A stretch of 64,000 nucleotides of DNA from Bifidobacterium primatium (GCF_002802875.1 NZ_PEBI01000002.1:13353-77352); one strand, 5' to 3'; positions 32,638 through 42,055 are shown, counted from the stretch's first letter. Translations and numbers: made by a program. The notes: generated from the sequence alone by a model not told the origin.

Positions 32638-35600
32638 TGCGACTCATCGGCATGCGATTCATGGGCATCGGTCCGTATGAAGGCGAGTTTTCCATCGACT
32701 TCGTGGCGTTGAACCGCTCCCACATGTTCCTCATCGAAGGCGAGACCGGCTCCGGCAAGTCCACGATCCTCGACTGCATCAGCTTCGCGCTGTACGGCGG
32801 CGTCTCCGTGGACGACGCCAGCAAGGACCGTCTGCGCTCTCGGTTCCTCGATACGCAGCAGACGCCGTCGTTCGTGGACCTCATCTTCACGGTGAACGGA
32901 CGATACTACCGTGTGCGTCGCGAACCGGCCTATACGCGTCGCAAGAAGCGCGGCGAAGGCACCATAGCCGAGAACGCCACCGGCAAATTATGGGAGATCG
33001 ACGGCGGACTGGCCGACGTGATAGCCGCATCGAAGGACTCGATCGGCGACGCCGCGTCCGACGGTTCGGCGGCCGTGTATTTCGATTACGCCGAAGCGGA
33101 CGGCCACGCCAAGCCGCTGGCCTCGCAGGCGCGCGACACCAATATCGAGGTCGGAAGACTGCTGCATCTGACCCGCGACCAGTTCTCGAAGACCGTGATG
33201 CTCGCGCAGGGCCAGTTCTCCAGCTTCCTCAAATGTCGGCCGGAGGAACGCACGCAGCTCATCAAGAGCCTGTTCTCCGCCGGTGTATATGAGCGGATTC
33301 AAAAGACATTGGATACCATGCGAAAGCAGCATGCCGACATCGTCGACGGGCAGCGACGGGAGCTGCGCGCCGCAATCCATGAGATGCGCGACGTCGCCGA
33401 ACGCGTCGATGCGTTGGCCGGCGACGGCGAGGCGTCTGGCGGCGTCGGTGGTGCTGTGGCTGATGCCGGTGATGATGTGGCCGGCATAGCTAATGTCGAA
33501 GCCGATGCCGCCACATGGGGTCTTGGCGACGACGGTGACGTGGCCGAGCCGGCGCTTGAGCCGCAGGACATCGTCGCACGGCTCGACGAGCGTATGAACG
33601 AGACCGCGGCACGCGCGCGGAACGTGCTGCGTCGTTGCCGCCGCGACGTGGCCGAATCGGACGAACGATTGCGGCTGGCACAACGGGATCTGACCGTGCT
33701 CACGCAGACGGGCCAGGCCGTGGACGCCGAACGGCAGGCGGCTGCACGGCAGGACGAACTGGCCGGCCGGCGTCCGGCCATGGACGAGCGCCGTGCCGCG
33801 CTGGAACGCTCTCGCAAGGCGGAACCCGCCGTGCGCGCGGCCGACGACTGTGCCGGTCTCGAAGCCGACATCGCCCGGCAGAAGCGGGCGCTTGCCGACG
33901 TCCGCGATGATCTGGCGGGGCTTGAGCCCGCCGACGTTATGGTCAAAGCGCGGGAGCAGGCGCTGCTGCAGGCGGCCGGACGGCCGATGGCCGAGGCCGC
34001 GCTGCAATCGGCGCTGGCATTGCGTGAACAGCTCAACAAGCTCGCCGACGCACGGCGACGGGCCGAGAAGGCGCAAGGGAAGGCGATTCGCCTGCGCGAC
34101 GAGGCGGATGCGGCCGAGGCCGCCCTCGCCAGGCTCGACGACCCGGAAGGCATGGAAGAGCGCATCCGCGAACTGGTACGTCGCGAAGCGCTCCGGATGC
34201 AGCTCGACGACCGTCTGCGTGGAGCAGGCGAACGATTGGACCACGCCCGCAGACGCGACGCCGAACGGCGGCGTCTTGAAGGGCTTCGCGCAGCGGCACA
34301 GAAGGCCGAAACCGAGCGCGTGGAAGCCAGAGAAGCCCATGAGCAGGCGCAGCGGGCGTTCCTCGCCGCCAGTGCAGCCGCATTGGCCGATAGGCTCGTC
34401 GCCGGGCGGCCATGCCCGGTATGCGGCGGCACCGAACACCCCGCGCCCGCCGTGAGGCCAAAGGACGCGCCCGACGAGGACCGTCTCGCCGAACTCGCCG
34501 ACCGCTTGAACACCGCAGTGCAGCAGGCGGCCGACGCCGCGAACGCCGTGCGCTTGTGCGAGCAGCGCATCGACGCCGAGGACGACCAGGCCGAACAGCT
34601 CAGCGAAGCCGACGCCGAAGCGGCCATGCGGAAGCTGCAGGAGGAACGCGACGCCGCAGCACAGCTCACCGTGCAACGCAAACGGCTTGAAGAGCAGCTC
34701 GCCGAAATCCGCGCGAAGGTCGAAGACGCGAAACAGCGCAGACAGCAGGCCGAAGTGGCCGCCGTGGCCTCCGACAGCGCACAGGAACTGGCCGAATCCG
34801 CCGAATCCGCATGCCTCGACACCGAAACCGGCAAGCCATACACCGACGAAACCGCACGACAGCGGGAGGCACAGGCCCGTCAGGACATCGCCGCATGCGA
34901 GGCGCAGGCCGCCAAGGCGGAGGAGCTGGCCCACCGCATCGCACGGCGTGCAGAGCTCGAACAGCGTGCCGACCGCACCGAATCGGCACTCGCCGCGCTC
35001 GGCGAACAGCTTTCGAAAACCAGGTCGCAGCGTGACGACCTGCTCGCATCCGGAGGCTTCGCCACCGAAGCCGAGGCCCGCGCGGCCATGCTCGACCGGC
35101 CGGCCGCAGCACAGCTGCAGGCCATGCTCGACCATTACGCCGCCGACGTGGAGGTCGCCGCCGCCGAACTCGCGCGCGTTCGCCGCGAACTCGACGAACT
35201 GCGGCGCACGCCCACCTGCCGTGCGCTGATAACCGATGCTGATGCCGAGACCGGCGCCGAAACCAAGGACATCGCCGAACTGCTGCCGGCCGCGCTCGCC
35301 GCCGCCCAGGCACAGGCGACGGACGCCGAGCGGGCCCACGAATCGGCGATCCGCGCCGAAGAGCAGGCCGGCAATCTCGACGCCGAACGAGACCGCCGCG
35401 CCAAGACCCTCACCCGGGCCGTTCGCGTCTGGTCGGAATCATGCGCGCGTTTCGCTCCCATCAGGGACATGGCGTCGCTCGCCTCCGGCCGGTCGGACTC
35501 TCCCGCCGGCGACGGCCTCTCCCTCGTCACCTACGCCGTCACCGAACGCTTCCGCGACGTACTCGACCGCGCCAACGACATCCTCAAGGACATCCGCGGC

Positions 35601-36002
35601 GGCGTCTACGAACTGCGCCTCGGCACCCACGAAGGCCGCGCCGTCAAAACCGGCCTGCCCATCGAGGTGTTCGACCGTCGCAGCGATCTCGACACCGAGG
35701 CGTCCACGCTGTCGGGCGGCGAGACGTTCTTCGTCTCCCTCGCGTTGTCGCTGGCGCTCGCCGACATCATCCAGGCCGAAAACGGCGGCATATCCATGGA
35801 CACGCTGTTCATCGACGAAGGATTCGGTTCGCTCTCGGAGGATTATCTCGACGACGTGCTCGCCGTGCTGCGTTCCATGAGCCGACACCGCGATATCGGC
35901 GTCATATCGCACGTCGGACTGCTCAAGGACCAGATATCCGAACGCATCAGCGTCACGCGCATCACCGAGGATTCCTCGTCCAGACTCGCTGTCATCGTAT
36001 GA
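32637..36002 (+). CDS. sbcC: SbcC, ATPase of the SbcCD nuclease complex
   Basis: A 1121-residue SMC-like protein. Walker A EGETGSGKSTILD (about residues 34-46) opens the N-terminal ATPase half, two long Ala/Arg/Glu-rich coiled coils follow, and the zinc hook CPVC (593-596) sits between them. The ABC signature LSGGETFFVSLALSLALAD and Walker B FIDEGFGSL lie in the last 130 residues. Two low-complexity inserts, Gly/Ala/Asp-rich near residues 265-310, are within the first coiled coil. It acts in the cytoplasm with SbcD on hairpin and blocked DNA ends, relevant here because the window is rich in long palindromes that SbcCD would attack. Confidence 0.95.
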   Translation: MRLIGMRFMGIGPYEGEFSIDFVALNRSHMFLIEGETGSGKSTILDCISFALYGGVSVDDASKDRLRSRFLDTQQTPSFVDLIFTVNGRYYRVRREPAYTRRKKRGEGTIAENATGKLWEIDGGLADVIAASKDSIGDAASDGSAAVYFDYAEADGHAKPLASQARDTNIEVGRLLHLTRDQFSKTVMLAQGQFSSFLKCRPEERTQLIKSLFSAGVYERIQKTLDTMRKQHADIVDGQRRELRAAIHEMRDVAERVDALAGDGEASGGVGGAVADAGDDVAGIANVEADAATWGLGDDGDVAEPALEPQDIVARLDERMNETAARARNVLRRCRRDVAESDERLRLAQRDLTVLTQTGQAVDAERQAAARQDELAGRRPAMDERRAALERSRKAEPAVRAADDCAGLEADIARQKRALADVRDDLAGLEPADVMVKAREQALLQAAGRPMAEAALQSALALREQLNKLADARRRAEKAQGKAIRLRDEADAAEAALARLDDPEGMEERIRELVRREALRMQLDDRLRGAGERLDHARRRDAERRRLEGLRAAAQKAETERVEAREAHEQAQRAFLAASAAALADRLVAGRPCPVCGGTEHPAPAVRPKDAPDEDRLAELADRLNTAVQQAADAANAVRLCEQRIDAEDDQAEQLSEADAEAAMRKLQEERDAAAQLTVQRKRLEEQLAEIRAKVEDAKQRRQQAEVAAVASDSAQELAESAESACLDTETGKPYTDETARQREAQARQDIAACEAQAAKAEELAHRIARRAELEQRADRTESALAALGEQLSKTRSQRDDLLASGGFATEAEARAAMLDRPAAAQLQAMLDHYAADVEVAAAELARVRRELDELRRTPTCRALITDADAETGAETKDIAELLPAALAAAQAQATDAERAHESAIRAEEQAGNLDAERDRRAKTLTRAVRVWSESCARFAPIRDMASLASGRSDSPAGDGLSLVTYAVTERFRDVLDRANDILKDIRGGVYELRLGTHEGRAVKTGLPIEVFDRRSDLDTEASTLSGGETFFVSLALSLALADIIQAENGGISMDTLFIDEGFGSLSEDYLDDVLAVLRSMSRHRDIGVISHVGLLKDQISERISVTRITEDSSSRLAVIV

Positions 36003-36049
36003 GACCTGCCGATTCGAGCGGTATTGTTGGGCACGGACGGGGTGAGACG

Positions 36050-37081
36050 ATGACGAAATCAACAAGACAATCGACCAAGTCGACGTCTGCGAAGGCGACG
36101 TCCGCGAAAGCGAAGTCACAATCGGCGAAGTCCACGAAAACGAAGTCTGTGAAATCGAAATCCACGCGGCCGAAGAGCAGCCGGCCGAAATCGACCGCGT
36201 CGTCGTGCCGGCCGCGGGGCGCGTTCACCCGATGGCTGCATCGCGGCGACAAACGCGTCCGATTCGTCAAGACGGTGATCGTGAGGTCCGTCTCGTCGGT
36301 CGCCGCACTGGCCATGCTGCTGGGCATGTGCCTCGTAGTCTACCGGCAGATGAGCATCACCGCCGCCAAGAACCGGCAGGCCGAATTCTCGCAGGACTAC
36401 GATTTCGATCCCGGCAACATCATCTCCGACGCGCAGTTCTTCGACTCCAAGGCCATGAGCACGTACGAGGTGCAGCAGTTCCTCGACAAACACGGCGCCA
36501 AATGCTCCGGCGACCTGTGCCTGAAGAACTACACGGTGGCCACGCTCGCCGAGCCTAAGGACGACCTGTGCGACGGCTACACCGGTGGCCAGAGGCAGTC
36601 CGCCGCGCAGATCATCGACGGGGCGGCGCGCAGCTGCGGCATCGCGCAGAAGGTGCTGCTCGTCATGCTCGAAAAGGAGCAGGGGCTGGTGAGCACCACG
36701 GAGCCGAGCGAGGCCCGATACCAGTCGGCGCTCGGACTCTCATGCCCCGACGACGGGCCCTGCGACCCGAAGCACGGCGGATTCTTCAACCAGGTGTACG
36801 GCGCGGCAAGACGGTTCAAGTACTATCAGGCCCACGCCGACCAGTACCGGTACCACGCCGGACGGCTCAACTACGTGCAGTACCATCCGAACGAAAGCTG
36901 CGGCGGCGCGGACGTATGGATAGAGAACGACGCGACCGCGCTGCTCTACATCTACACGCCGTACCAGCCCAACGTCTCCTCGCTCAAGGCGGGGCTGGGC
37001 GAGGGTGATTCGTGCGCGAGCTACGGCAACCGCAACTTCTCCATTCTCTACAACGCATGGTTCGGCGACCCGCGTAAATAA
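36050..37081 (+). CDS. Secreted/membrane-anchored hemagglutinin-type protein
   Basis: The 343-residue protein has a strongly basic Lys/Ser/Thr-rich cytoplasmic tail (residues 1-50, KSTKSTSAKATSAKAKSQSAK), one membrane segment (SVSSVAALAMLLGMCLVVYR, about 80-100) and an outer domain. The latter contains FDPGNIISDAQFFDSKAMSTYEVQQFLDK, a paired-Cys region (CSGDLCLKNY, DDLCDGY, SCGIAQ) and VLLVMLEKEQGLVSTTEPSEARYQSALGLSCPDDGPCDPKHGGFFNQVYGAARRFKYY. This outer domain is found in many actinobacterial surface proteins annotated as hemagglutinin. A lytic-transglycosylase-like role (Glu-containing LEKEQGL helix) is possible but unproven. GGTGAG precedes the ATG. It begins 48 bases after sbcC, probably by chance. 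Confidence 0.75.
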   Translation: MTKSTRQSTKSTSAKATSAKAKSQSAKSTKTKSVKSKSTRPKSSRPKSTASSCRPRGAFTRWLHRGDKRVRFVKTVIVRSVSSVAALAMLLGMCLVVYRQMSITAAKNRQAEFSQDYDFDPGNIISDAQFFDSKAMSTYEVQQFLDKHGAKCSGDLCLKNYTVATLAEPKDDLCDGYTGGQRQSAAQIIDGAARSCGIAQKVLLVMLEKEQGLVSTTEPSEARYQSALGLSCPDDGPCDPKHGGFFNQVYGAARRFKYYQAHADQYRYHAGRLNYVQYHPNESCGGADVWIENDATALLYIYTPYQPNVSSLKAGLGEGDSCASYGNRNFSILYNAWFGDPRK

Positions 37082-37111
37082 AGTCCATGGCTGTGCGTAG
37101 CTTTAGAGAGT

Positions 37112-37126
37112 TGCCCATTTTGGGCA
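37112..37126. promoter_or_regulatory. Short hairpin in the rpsF leader
   Basis: TGCCCA (37112-37117), loop TTT, TGGGCA (37121-37126). A second small stem, CATGG-AACGT-CCATG (37146-37160), follows. Leader structures bound by S6:S18 control rpsF operons in several bacteria; whether these hairpins do so here is not shown. Confidence 0.35.
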
Positions 37127-37186
37127 CGCGCTTACACACTCCTGTCATGGAACGTCCATGGCCTTTAAGTCCGAAGGAGGTGGGTG

Positions 37187-37483
37187 ATGTCTGCGCACAA
37201 GTACGAACTGATGCTCATTGCCGATCCCGAACTGGATGAGCGAGCACTGAAGAAGCTCGTCGACCAGTTCCTCAAGGTTGTCACCGATGAAAAGGGTTCC
37301 GTCGAGAACATCGACATCTGGGGCCGCCGCAAGCTGGCCTACGAGATCGCCGGCAAGAACGAGGGCAACTACGCCGTCGTCAACTACACCGCTGAGCCTG
37401 CTACCAGCGACGAGCTCGATCGTCTGCTGAACCTCAACGAGTCCATCATCCGTACGAAGATTCTTCGTAAGGACGCCAAGTGA
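37187..37483 (+). CDS. rpsF: 30S ribosomal protein S6
   Basis: A 98-residue protein with the S6 fold: [27 protein letters not shown], then [61 protein letters not shown] (37176-37180) favours the ATG at 37187; a GTG at 37184 is in frame. It is first in the rpsF-ssb-rpsR-rplI operon. Confidence 0.97.
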   Translation: MSAHKYELMLIADPELDERALKKLVDQFLKVVTDEKGSVENIDIWGRRKLAYEIAGKNEGNYAVVNYTAEPATSDELDRLLNLNESIIRTKILRKDAK

Positions 37484-37571
37484 TCACTCGGGCCTGAGCC
37501 CGAACGAATCGCTGTCTTACCAAACTTTATTGATTCCCGATGATCCCGGGAATGTACGGAAGGCATGAATC

Positions 37572-38234
37572 ATGGCAGGAGATACCGTCATCACAGTGGT
37601 GGGCAACCTCACGGCTGACCCCGAACTGCGTCAGATTCCCAGCGGTGCCACGGTGGTCAACTTCACCATCGCATCCACCCCGCGTACCTACAACAGGCAG
37701 TCGGGGCAGTGGGAGGACGGCGACGCGCTGTTCCTGCGTTGCTCGGCATGGGATTCGCAGTACAACCCCATGGCCTCCAACATTCAGGCCTCGCTGTCGA
37801 AGGGCATGCGCGTGATCGCGCAGGGTCGTCTGACGCAGCGTTCGTACACCGCCCAGGACGGCACGAACCGGACCGTAGTGGAGCTTCGCGTCGACGAGAT
37901 CGGCCCCGCGTTGAGCCGCAACACCGCACAGGTGACGCGCAACAACAACGGTGGCAACGGCGGATACCAGGGCGGCAACGCCTCCCGTGGTGGATTCGCC
38001 GGAGCCCAGCGTAATGCCGCGCCCGCCGCAGGTGGATACCAGGGCGGCAACGGCGGTTACCAGGGTGGCTATCAGGGAGGATACTCGGGTGGCGCTTCCG
38101 CCCCCGCCGCTTCCCAGCCGGCCCAGCAGCCCGCCGCGGATCCGTGGGGTTCGCCCGACGCCGGTTCGAGCTCGTTCGGTTCGTTCGGCTCCACCGACGA
38201 TTTCGGTGGCGGCAGCGACGAGCCGGAGTTCTGA
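37572..38234 (+). CDS. ssb: Single-stranded DNA-binding protein
   Basis: A 220-residue SSB. The OB fold occupies residues 1-110 ([34 protein letters not shown], then LRCSAWDSQ and [15 protein letters not shown]). A disordered tail rich in Gly, Asn, Gln and Tyr (GGYQGGN repeats) ends in an acidic tip DEPEF, which recruits repair proteins. AAGGCATGAATC is a weak ribosome site. Its placement between rpsF and rpsR is the usual order. Confidence 0.96.
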   Translation: MAGDTVITVVGNLTADPELRQIPSGATVVNFTIASTPRTYNRQSGQWEDGDALFLRCSAWDSQYNPMASNIQASLSKGMRVIAQGRLTQRSYTAQDGTNRTVVELRVDEIGPALSRNTAQVTRNNNGGNGGYQGGNASRGGFAGAQRNAAPAAGGYQGGNGGYQGGYQGGYSGGASAPAASQPAQQPAADPWGSPDAGSSSFGSFGSTDDFGGGSDEPEF

Positions 38235-38321
38235 TCGCATCGTTTGCATCGTTCGCCCGTCCCGCATGAATCGGGAATCGGGATTCGAGACCATCAGTTT
38301 TTAGATTTTTAAGGAGTGCAT

Positions 38322-38570
38322 ATGTCACGCAAGAGGCCGCAGCCGCCGGTGAAGCCGTTCAAGAAGAAGCCGAACCCGCTGAAGGCTGCCAAGGTTACCG
38401 AGATTGACTACAAGGACGTCGCCCTGCTGCGCAAGTTCATTTCCGACCGCGGCAAGATCCGTTCCCGTCGCATCACCGGCGTCACCGTCCAGGAACAGCG
38501 CGAGCTCGCCAAGGCCATCAAGAACGCCCGCGAGATGGCTCTGCTGCCGTACGCCACTTCCGGCCGCTGA
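38322..38570 (+). CDS. rpsR: 30S ribosomal protein S18
   Basis: An 82-residue basic protein with [69 protein letters not shown], diagnostic for S18. It is cysteine-free, the C- form used when zinc is scarce or in organisms without zinc-dependent S18. AAGGAG lies 6 nt before the ATG at 38322; a GTG at 38316 is in frame but less likely. Confidence 0.96.
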   Translation: MSRKRPQPPVKPFKKKPNPLKAAKVTEIDYKDVALLRKFISDRGKIRSRRITGVTVQEQRELAKAIKNAREMALLPYATSGR

Positions 38571-38585
38571 TAGGAGGACTTGACA

Positions 38586-39041
38586 ATGGCTAAGGAAACG
38601 AAGGTTATTCTCACCACCACCGTTGGCAACCTGGGTCACTCCGGTGACGTCGTCGAGGTTCGCCCCGGCTACGCCCGCAACTACCTGATCCCGCAGGGCC
38701 TCGCGTTCGCCTGGAACCGTGGCGCCGCTGAGCAGATCGCCCAGATGCAGCGCGCCCGCCGCGCCGCCGCCCTCGCCACCCGCGAGGACGCCGTGGCCGC
38801 CAAGAACGCCATCGACGGCACCGTCGTCGAGATCGCCGCCAAGGTGTCCGAGTCCGGCAAGCTGTTCGGCGCCGTCTCCGCCGACGCCATCGCCAAGGCG
38901 CTTGGCGAGAAGGGCAACGCCGTCGAGGCCAAGTCCATCTCCGTGGAGACCATCAAGACCACCGGCGACTTCGCCGCCACGGTCCAGCTCCACCCGGAGA
39001 TCACCGCCAACTTCACCGTCAAGGTGGTTGCTGCCGAGTAA
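38586..39041 (+). CDS. rplI: 50S ribosomal protein L9
   Basis: The 151-residue protein begins [40 protein letters not shown], the L9 N-terminal domain. A helical linker and the C-terminal RNA-binding domain follow. TAGGAGG lies 6-7 nt before the ATG at 38586. It is last in the operon, followed by a strong terminator. Confidence 0.97.
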   Translation: MAKETKVILTTTVGNLGHSGDVVEVRPGYARNYLIPQGLAFAWNRGAAEQIAQMQRARRAAALATREDAVAAKNAIDGTVVEIAAKVSESGKLFGAVSADAIAKALGEKGNAVEAKSISVETIKTTGDFAATVQLHPEITANFTVKVVAAE

Positions 39042-39073
39042 TTCGGTACGCGTATCAACCTGAGCTTAAGCCC

Positions 39074-39112
39074 AAAAGCCCCGTGATGGCCATGCCATCA
39101 CGGGGCTTTTTT
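39074..39112 (+). terminator. Rho-independent terminator of the rpsF operon
   Basis: AAAAGCCCCGTGATGGC (39074-39090) pairs perfectly over 17 bp with GCCATCACGGGGCTTTT (39094-39110) around a 3-nt loop, with a T run on the plus strand. Confidence 0.95.
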
Positions 39113-39130
39113 CGTTGCCTTCGGAGGCCT

Positions 39131-39289
39131 TTAGAAGTTGCGGCCGCTCCAACCCCCGGCGCCGTTTGGCGGGAAGCCGGGATAAGGCTTCCCGTAGGCG
39201 ACGCGAGCCGCGATGTTCGAGCGGCGAGGCCGAGGGGCTTGCCTATGCAAAGGGAGTCTCCCTTAGAAGTTTCGCCCGCTCCAACCCCA
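39131..39289. repeat. 27-bp direct repeat bracketing a small element at the 3' end of the MIF-like gene
   Basis: TTAGAAGTT...CCGCTCCAACCCC at 39131-39157 matches 39263-39289, the last codons of the MIF-like gene, at 24 of 27 positions. Read on the coding strand both copies end in the same peptide GWSGRNF and a TAA stop; two of the three differences are silent Arg and Gly codon changes. The 105 bases between them carry the hairpin element described next. Confidence 0.7.
39170..39230 (+). repeat. Hairpin-plus-tail element (CCCGTAGGCGA family), copy 1
   Basis: GGGAAGCC (39171-39178) pairs with GGCTTCCC (39186-39193), followed by GTAGGCGACGCGAGCCGCG and TCGAGCGGCGAGG. The tail is nearly identical to that at 56091-56148, while the hairpin arms differ in sequence but not in form, the pattern expected of a conserved RNA or mobile hairpin. 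Confidence 0.65.
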
Positions 39290-39610
39290 GTTCGTCGTGG
39301 CGGTCTCGCGGATGTACACGCGGTTCGACGGGATGCCCAGCACCGAGTCGAGCGCGTCGCAGATGCTGCGCGTCAGCTGCTCCCAGTTCTCGCGCGGCAC
39401 GGAGTCGCCGAACACGTTCACCTCCACGTAGGCGGCCGGCTTGGCGTCGTCGCCGCCGAAGTAGATCGGCATGTTGTCTTCGAACGGGCACATCAGCCAG
39501 CCCTCCGACTTGCCGGGGACGGCGGTGATGGCCTGTCCGTACAGCGACTTGAGCTCCTCGCGCTGGGCCTTGCTGATGGTCGTGCTGGCGTGCGTATGAA
39601 TGACGGGCAT
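39263..39610 (-). CDS. MIF-like tautomerase superfamily protein
   Basis: The 115-residue protein starts MPVIHTHAS with Pro2, the catalytic base of tautomerases. It shows the MIF pattern (KSEGWLMCPFEDNMPIYFGGDDAKPAAYVEVNVFGDSVPRENWEQLTRSICDALDSVLGIPSNRVYIRE) including the family's W/FGGxxxPaA region, and ends NWGWSGRNF, which resembles the C-terminal NWGWN(G)STF of MIF. Bacterial MIF homologues are uncommon; phenylpyruvate tautomerase activity and immune-modulating potential are inferences. AAAGGAG lies 5 nt before the ATG at 39610. Its last codons are duplicated 132 bp downstream. Confidence 0.85.
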   Translation of the reverse strand: MPVIHTHASTTISKAQREELKSLYGQAITAVPGKSEGWLMCPFEDNMPIYFGGDDAKPAAYVEVNVFGDSVPRENWEQLTRSICDALDSVLGIPSNRVYIRETATTNWGWSGRNF

Positions 39611-39790
39611 GATGTCTCCTTTACCGGTTGCCGATGTGTATCGCCGGCCGACGGAACGGCCGGTCGCCAATCTCCAGCGTAGTCGTCGGCCATCGATACG
39701 ACGGTTACGCCGCCGTGACTTTCGTAAAGATGATGGGCGGGTTTACGCCAGCCACTTCGGCCCATGGGCCTGCGGGGTTTAATGGGGCGA

Positions 39791-40345
39791 GTGAGAAAAC
39801 TCTTTGCGCAGCTGATGAAGTTCGGCATGGTGGGCGGCATCGCGTTCGTCATCGACTACGGTCTGATGAACCTGCTGCTGCTGACGCACATGCACAATAT
39901 TCTGGCCACGTCCATCTCGTTCTTCGTGTCGCTGGTCTTCAACTATCTGGCGAGCATGAAGTTCGTGTTCAAGCACCGTCCCGACATGGCGCGATGGATG
40001 GAGATCACCATCTTCTTCGTCTCCTCGTTCATCGGATGGATCATGAACGAGGTGATCGTGTGGATCAGCACGTCGTGGATGCCGCATGACTCCATGTACA
40101 CGATGCACACGCAGTACATTCTGTGGACCAACATCGGCAAGCTCGTCGCCACCGTGGTGGTGATGGTGTGGAACTTCGTGATCCGCAAGTGGCTGCTCGA
40201 CGACACGCACACCAACGCGATGAACCGTCTGCGCCGCGGCGACGCGAAGCTTTCCGAGGAGGAGCTGGCCGCGAAGCGCGAGCGCAGTGTGGCGCATCGT
40301 CTGGGCATGTGGTCCATCGAGCACGCGCCGTTCGGCTGGAAGTAG
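39791..40345 (+). CDS. GtrA-family membrane protein
   Basis: The 184-residue product has four membrane helices. QLMKFGMVGGIAFVIDYGLMNLLLL and FFVSLVFNYLASMKFVFKHR are the GtrA signature (FxxVGxxxxxxDxxxxxxL, NYxxxxxxvF), and ATVVVMVWNFVIRKWLL closes the domain. GtrA proteins move lipid-linked sugars or assist glycosylation of wall polymers. The GTG at 39791 is preferred because TTTAAT lies exactly 7 nt upstream (leaderless pattern); an ATG at 39782 would overlap the -10 box. The C-terminal 35 residues are charged. No glycosyltransferase is adjacent. Confidence 0.85.
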   Translation: MRKLFAQLMKFGMVGGIAFVIDYGLMNLLLLTHMHNILATSISFFVSLVFNYLASMKFVFKHRPDMARWMEITIFFVSSFIGWIMNEVIVWISTSWMPHDSMYTMHTQYILWTNIGKLVATVVVMVWNFVIRKWLLDDTHTNAMNRLRRGDAKLSEEELAAKRERSVAHRLGMWSIEHAPFGWK

Positions 40346-40354
40346 GAGAGGACG

Positions 40355-41713
40355 CTACACGCGCACTTCGGAGAGAATCGGCGTCTCGGTGCTTGACCTG
40401 ATCTGCCTGAAGCCCACGAACGCGATGACGAGCGAGGCCAATGCCAGCACCGTCACCGTCATGAAGCCGCCGTGCGAGCCGTAGCGGTCGATGAACTGGC
40501 CGGCCACCGCCGAACCGAACGAGGCGCCAATGGAGTTCATCGCGCCCATCCACGCCACGCCCTCGGTGAATCGCGAGGGCGGCACGAGATGCAGCATGAT
40601 CTGGTTGCCGTTGATCCACGTGGGTGCCTGGCAGACACCGCATAGCAGGTAGATGATCATGATGACCCACAGGTGGTTGGCTAGCACGAAGCAGCTGATG
40701 CCGATGTTCACCACCGCCAGGCAGAAGTAGAAGCGCTTCCACAGCGGAATCACCCAGTTCTTCGCGCCATAGACCAGCGCTCCGCACAGTGAGCTGAACG
40801 AGAAGCAGGCGAACACGAAGCCCGTGAACTGCGCCATGTCCTGTTCCTTGGCGAACGCGATGATGGAGATGGCGGTGGCGCTCTGGAACGCGCCGAGTCC
40901 GAACCAGGTGACGCACACGGCCAGGAGGCCCGGACCCCAGATGGAGTCCTTGGCGTTCTCCGCGTCGCCGCCCTGCACCGCCGCGGCCTTGGCGGCCTCG
41001 CGCTCTCGGTATTCCTTGCGCGTCAGTCCGGCGGCGCGGGCCAGCTGCGTCTGCGACGGCGGTTCGGTGGTCAGTTCGGTGAGGAACATCAGCGCGCCCA
41101 CCACCACGCACATGCCGGTGAACGAGAACGCAAGAACGCCCGAGATCACCGCCAGAATCGACGACAGCGGGTTGCCGATGACCCACATGCATTCGTCGAA
41201 CACGCCGGAGAGCGAGAGCGCCCGGTTGATCTTCTCGCTGTCGCCCTTGAGTTGGTTGGTCCAGCGGGCGCGGCTCATCGCACCCCATGGCGGGATGCAC
41301 GCGAGGAACGGCACGATGCAGTAGAGGATCCATGCCGGTACCCGATGCGTGATGCATGTGACCAGCGCGATGGCCGAGACGATCCAGATGATGATGGTCG
41401 GAATCGACACCTGCCTCTGGCCGAATTTGTCGACGAGCCTGCCGAGCAGCGGCGTGAGGATCGCCAGCGCGATGGCCTGCACTGCGGTGAGCGCGCCGGC
41501 CAGACCGTAGCTGCCGTAGTATGTCTGCACGGAGATGGTGATGGTCATGCCGACCATGGGGAACGGCATGCAGGCGATCACCGAGCCGATGGCGTAGCGC
41601 GCGGTGTGCGGCAGCCGGAGAAGCTCCGCATAGCCGCCGAATACACGATGGTTCACGTCCTTGAACGCCTGGATGAACGACGTCTTCGACGACGTCGGCT
41701 TCGATGATGACAT
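40355..41713 (-). CDS. MFS transporter
   Basis: A 452-residue, 12-helix MFS protein. PLLGRLVDKFGQRQV is the loop 2-3 motif, and PPWGAMSRARWTNQLKG and AWMGAMNSIGASFGSAVAGQFIDRYGSHGGF are typical of the second half of drug- or metabolite-exporting families. A charged central loop follows helix 6. GGAGGAG about 8 nt before the ATG at 41713 fixes the start. A perfect TetR-type palindrome lies upstream (41854-41871), suggesting it is induced by its substrate. Substrate unknown. Confidence 0.85.
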   Translation of the reverse strand: MSSSKPTSSKTSFIQAFKDVNHRVFGGYAELLRLPHTARYAIGSVIACMPFPMVGMTITISVQTYYGSYGLAGALTAVQAIALAILTPLLGRLVDKFGQRQVSIPTIIIWIVSAIALVTCITHRVPAWILYCIVPFLACIPPWGAMSRARWTNQLKGDSEKINRALSLSGVFDECMWVIGNPLSSILAVISGVLAFSFTGMCVVVGALMFLTELTTEPPSQTQLARAAGLTRKEYREREAAKAAAVQGGDAENAKDSIWGPGLLAVCVTWFGLGAFQSATAISIIAFAKEQDMAQFTGFVFACFSFSSLCGALVYGAKNWVIPLWKRFYFCLAVVNIGISCFVLANHLWVIMIIYLLCGVCQAPTWINGNQIMLHLVPPSRFTEGVAWMGAMNSIGASFGSAVAGQFIDRYGSHGGFMTVTVLALASLVIAFVGFRQIRSSTETPILSEVRV

Positions 41714-41853
41714 GTGGTTCTCCTCCTTTATGACTGCTCGTGACGACGTGATGCGCATGGACCTGCGTCGCGCCATGCCTGCCGTCGTCCGTGACGTATG
41801 GGTTCGGGTTGGGATTGTCGGGATTGCAGCCGGTCGTCTGTCGACCGACCATC

Positions 41854-41871
41854 ACCAACCGTTCGGTTGGT
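41854..41871. promoter_or_regulatory. TetR-type operator candidate
   Basis: ACCAACCG-TT-CGGTTGGT is an 18-bp perfect palindrome, the form bound by many TetR-family repressors. It lies between the divergent MFS and phosphatase genes, 140 bases from the MFS start. No TetR gene is in the neighbourhood. The rest of this 340-base gap has a candidate -10 (TACACT, 42005-42010) for the phosphatase gene. Confidence 0.6.
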
Positions 41872-42055
41872 GCAGGTGACGGGGATAGTCTATAGCAGCA
41901 CGGAGCCCGACACGCGGCATGGCCGCGCATTGCCAAGGGTTTCCGCAGACGGTTCGTCGCCGGCCCCACCGACCGGCGCGGGGGTCGCACGCGTCGGCAT
42001 CGACTACACTGGAACGCAGCAAACGAGACGTCCCAACGAAGGAGCCTACGCGACG

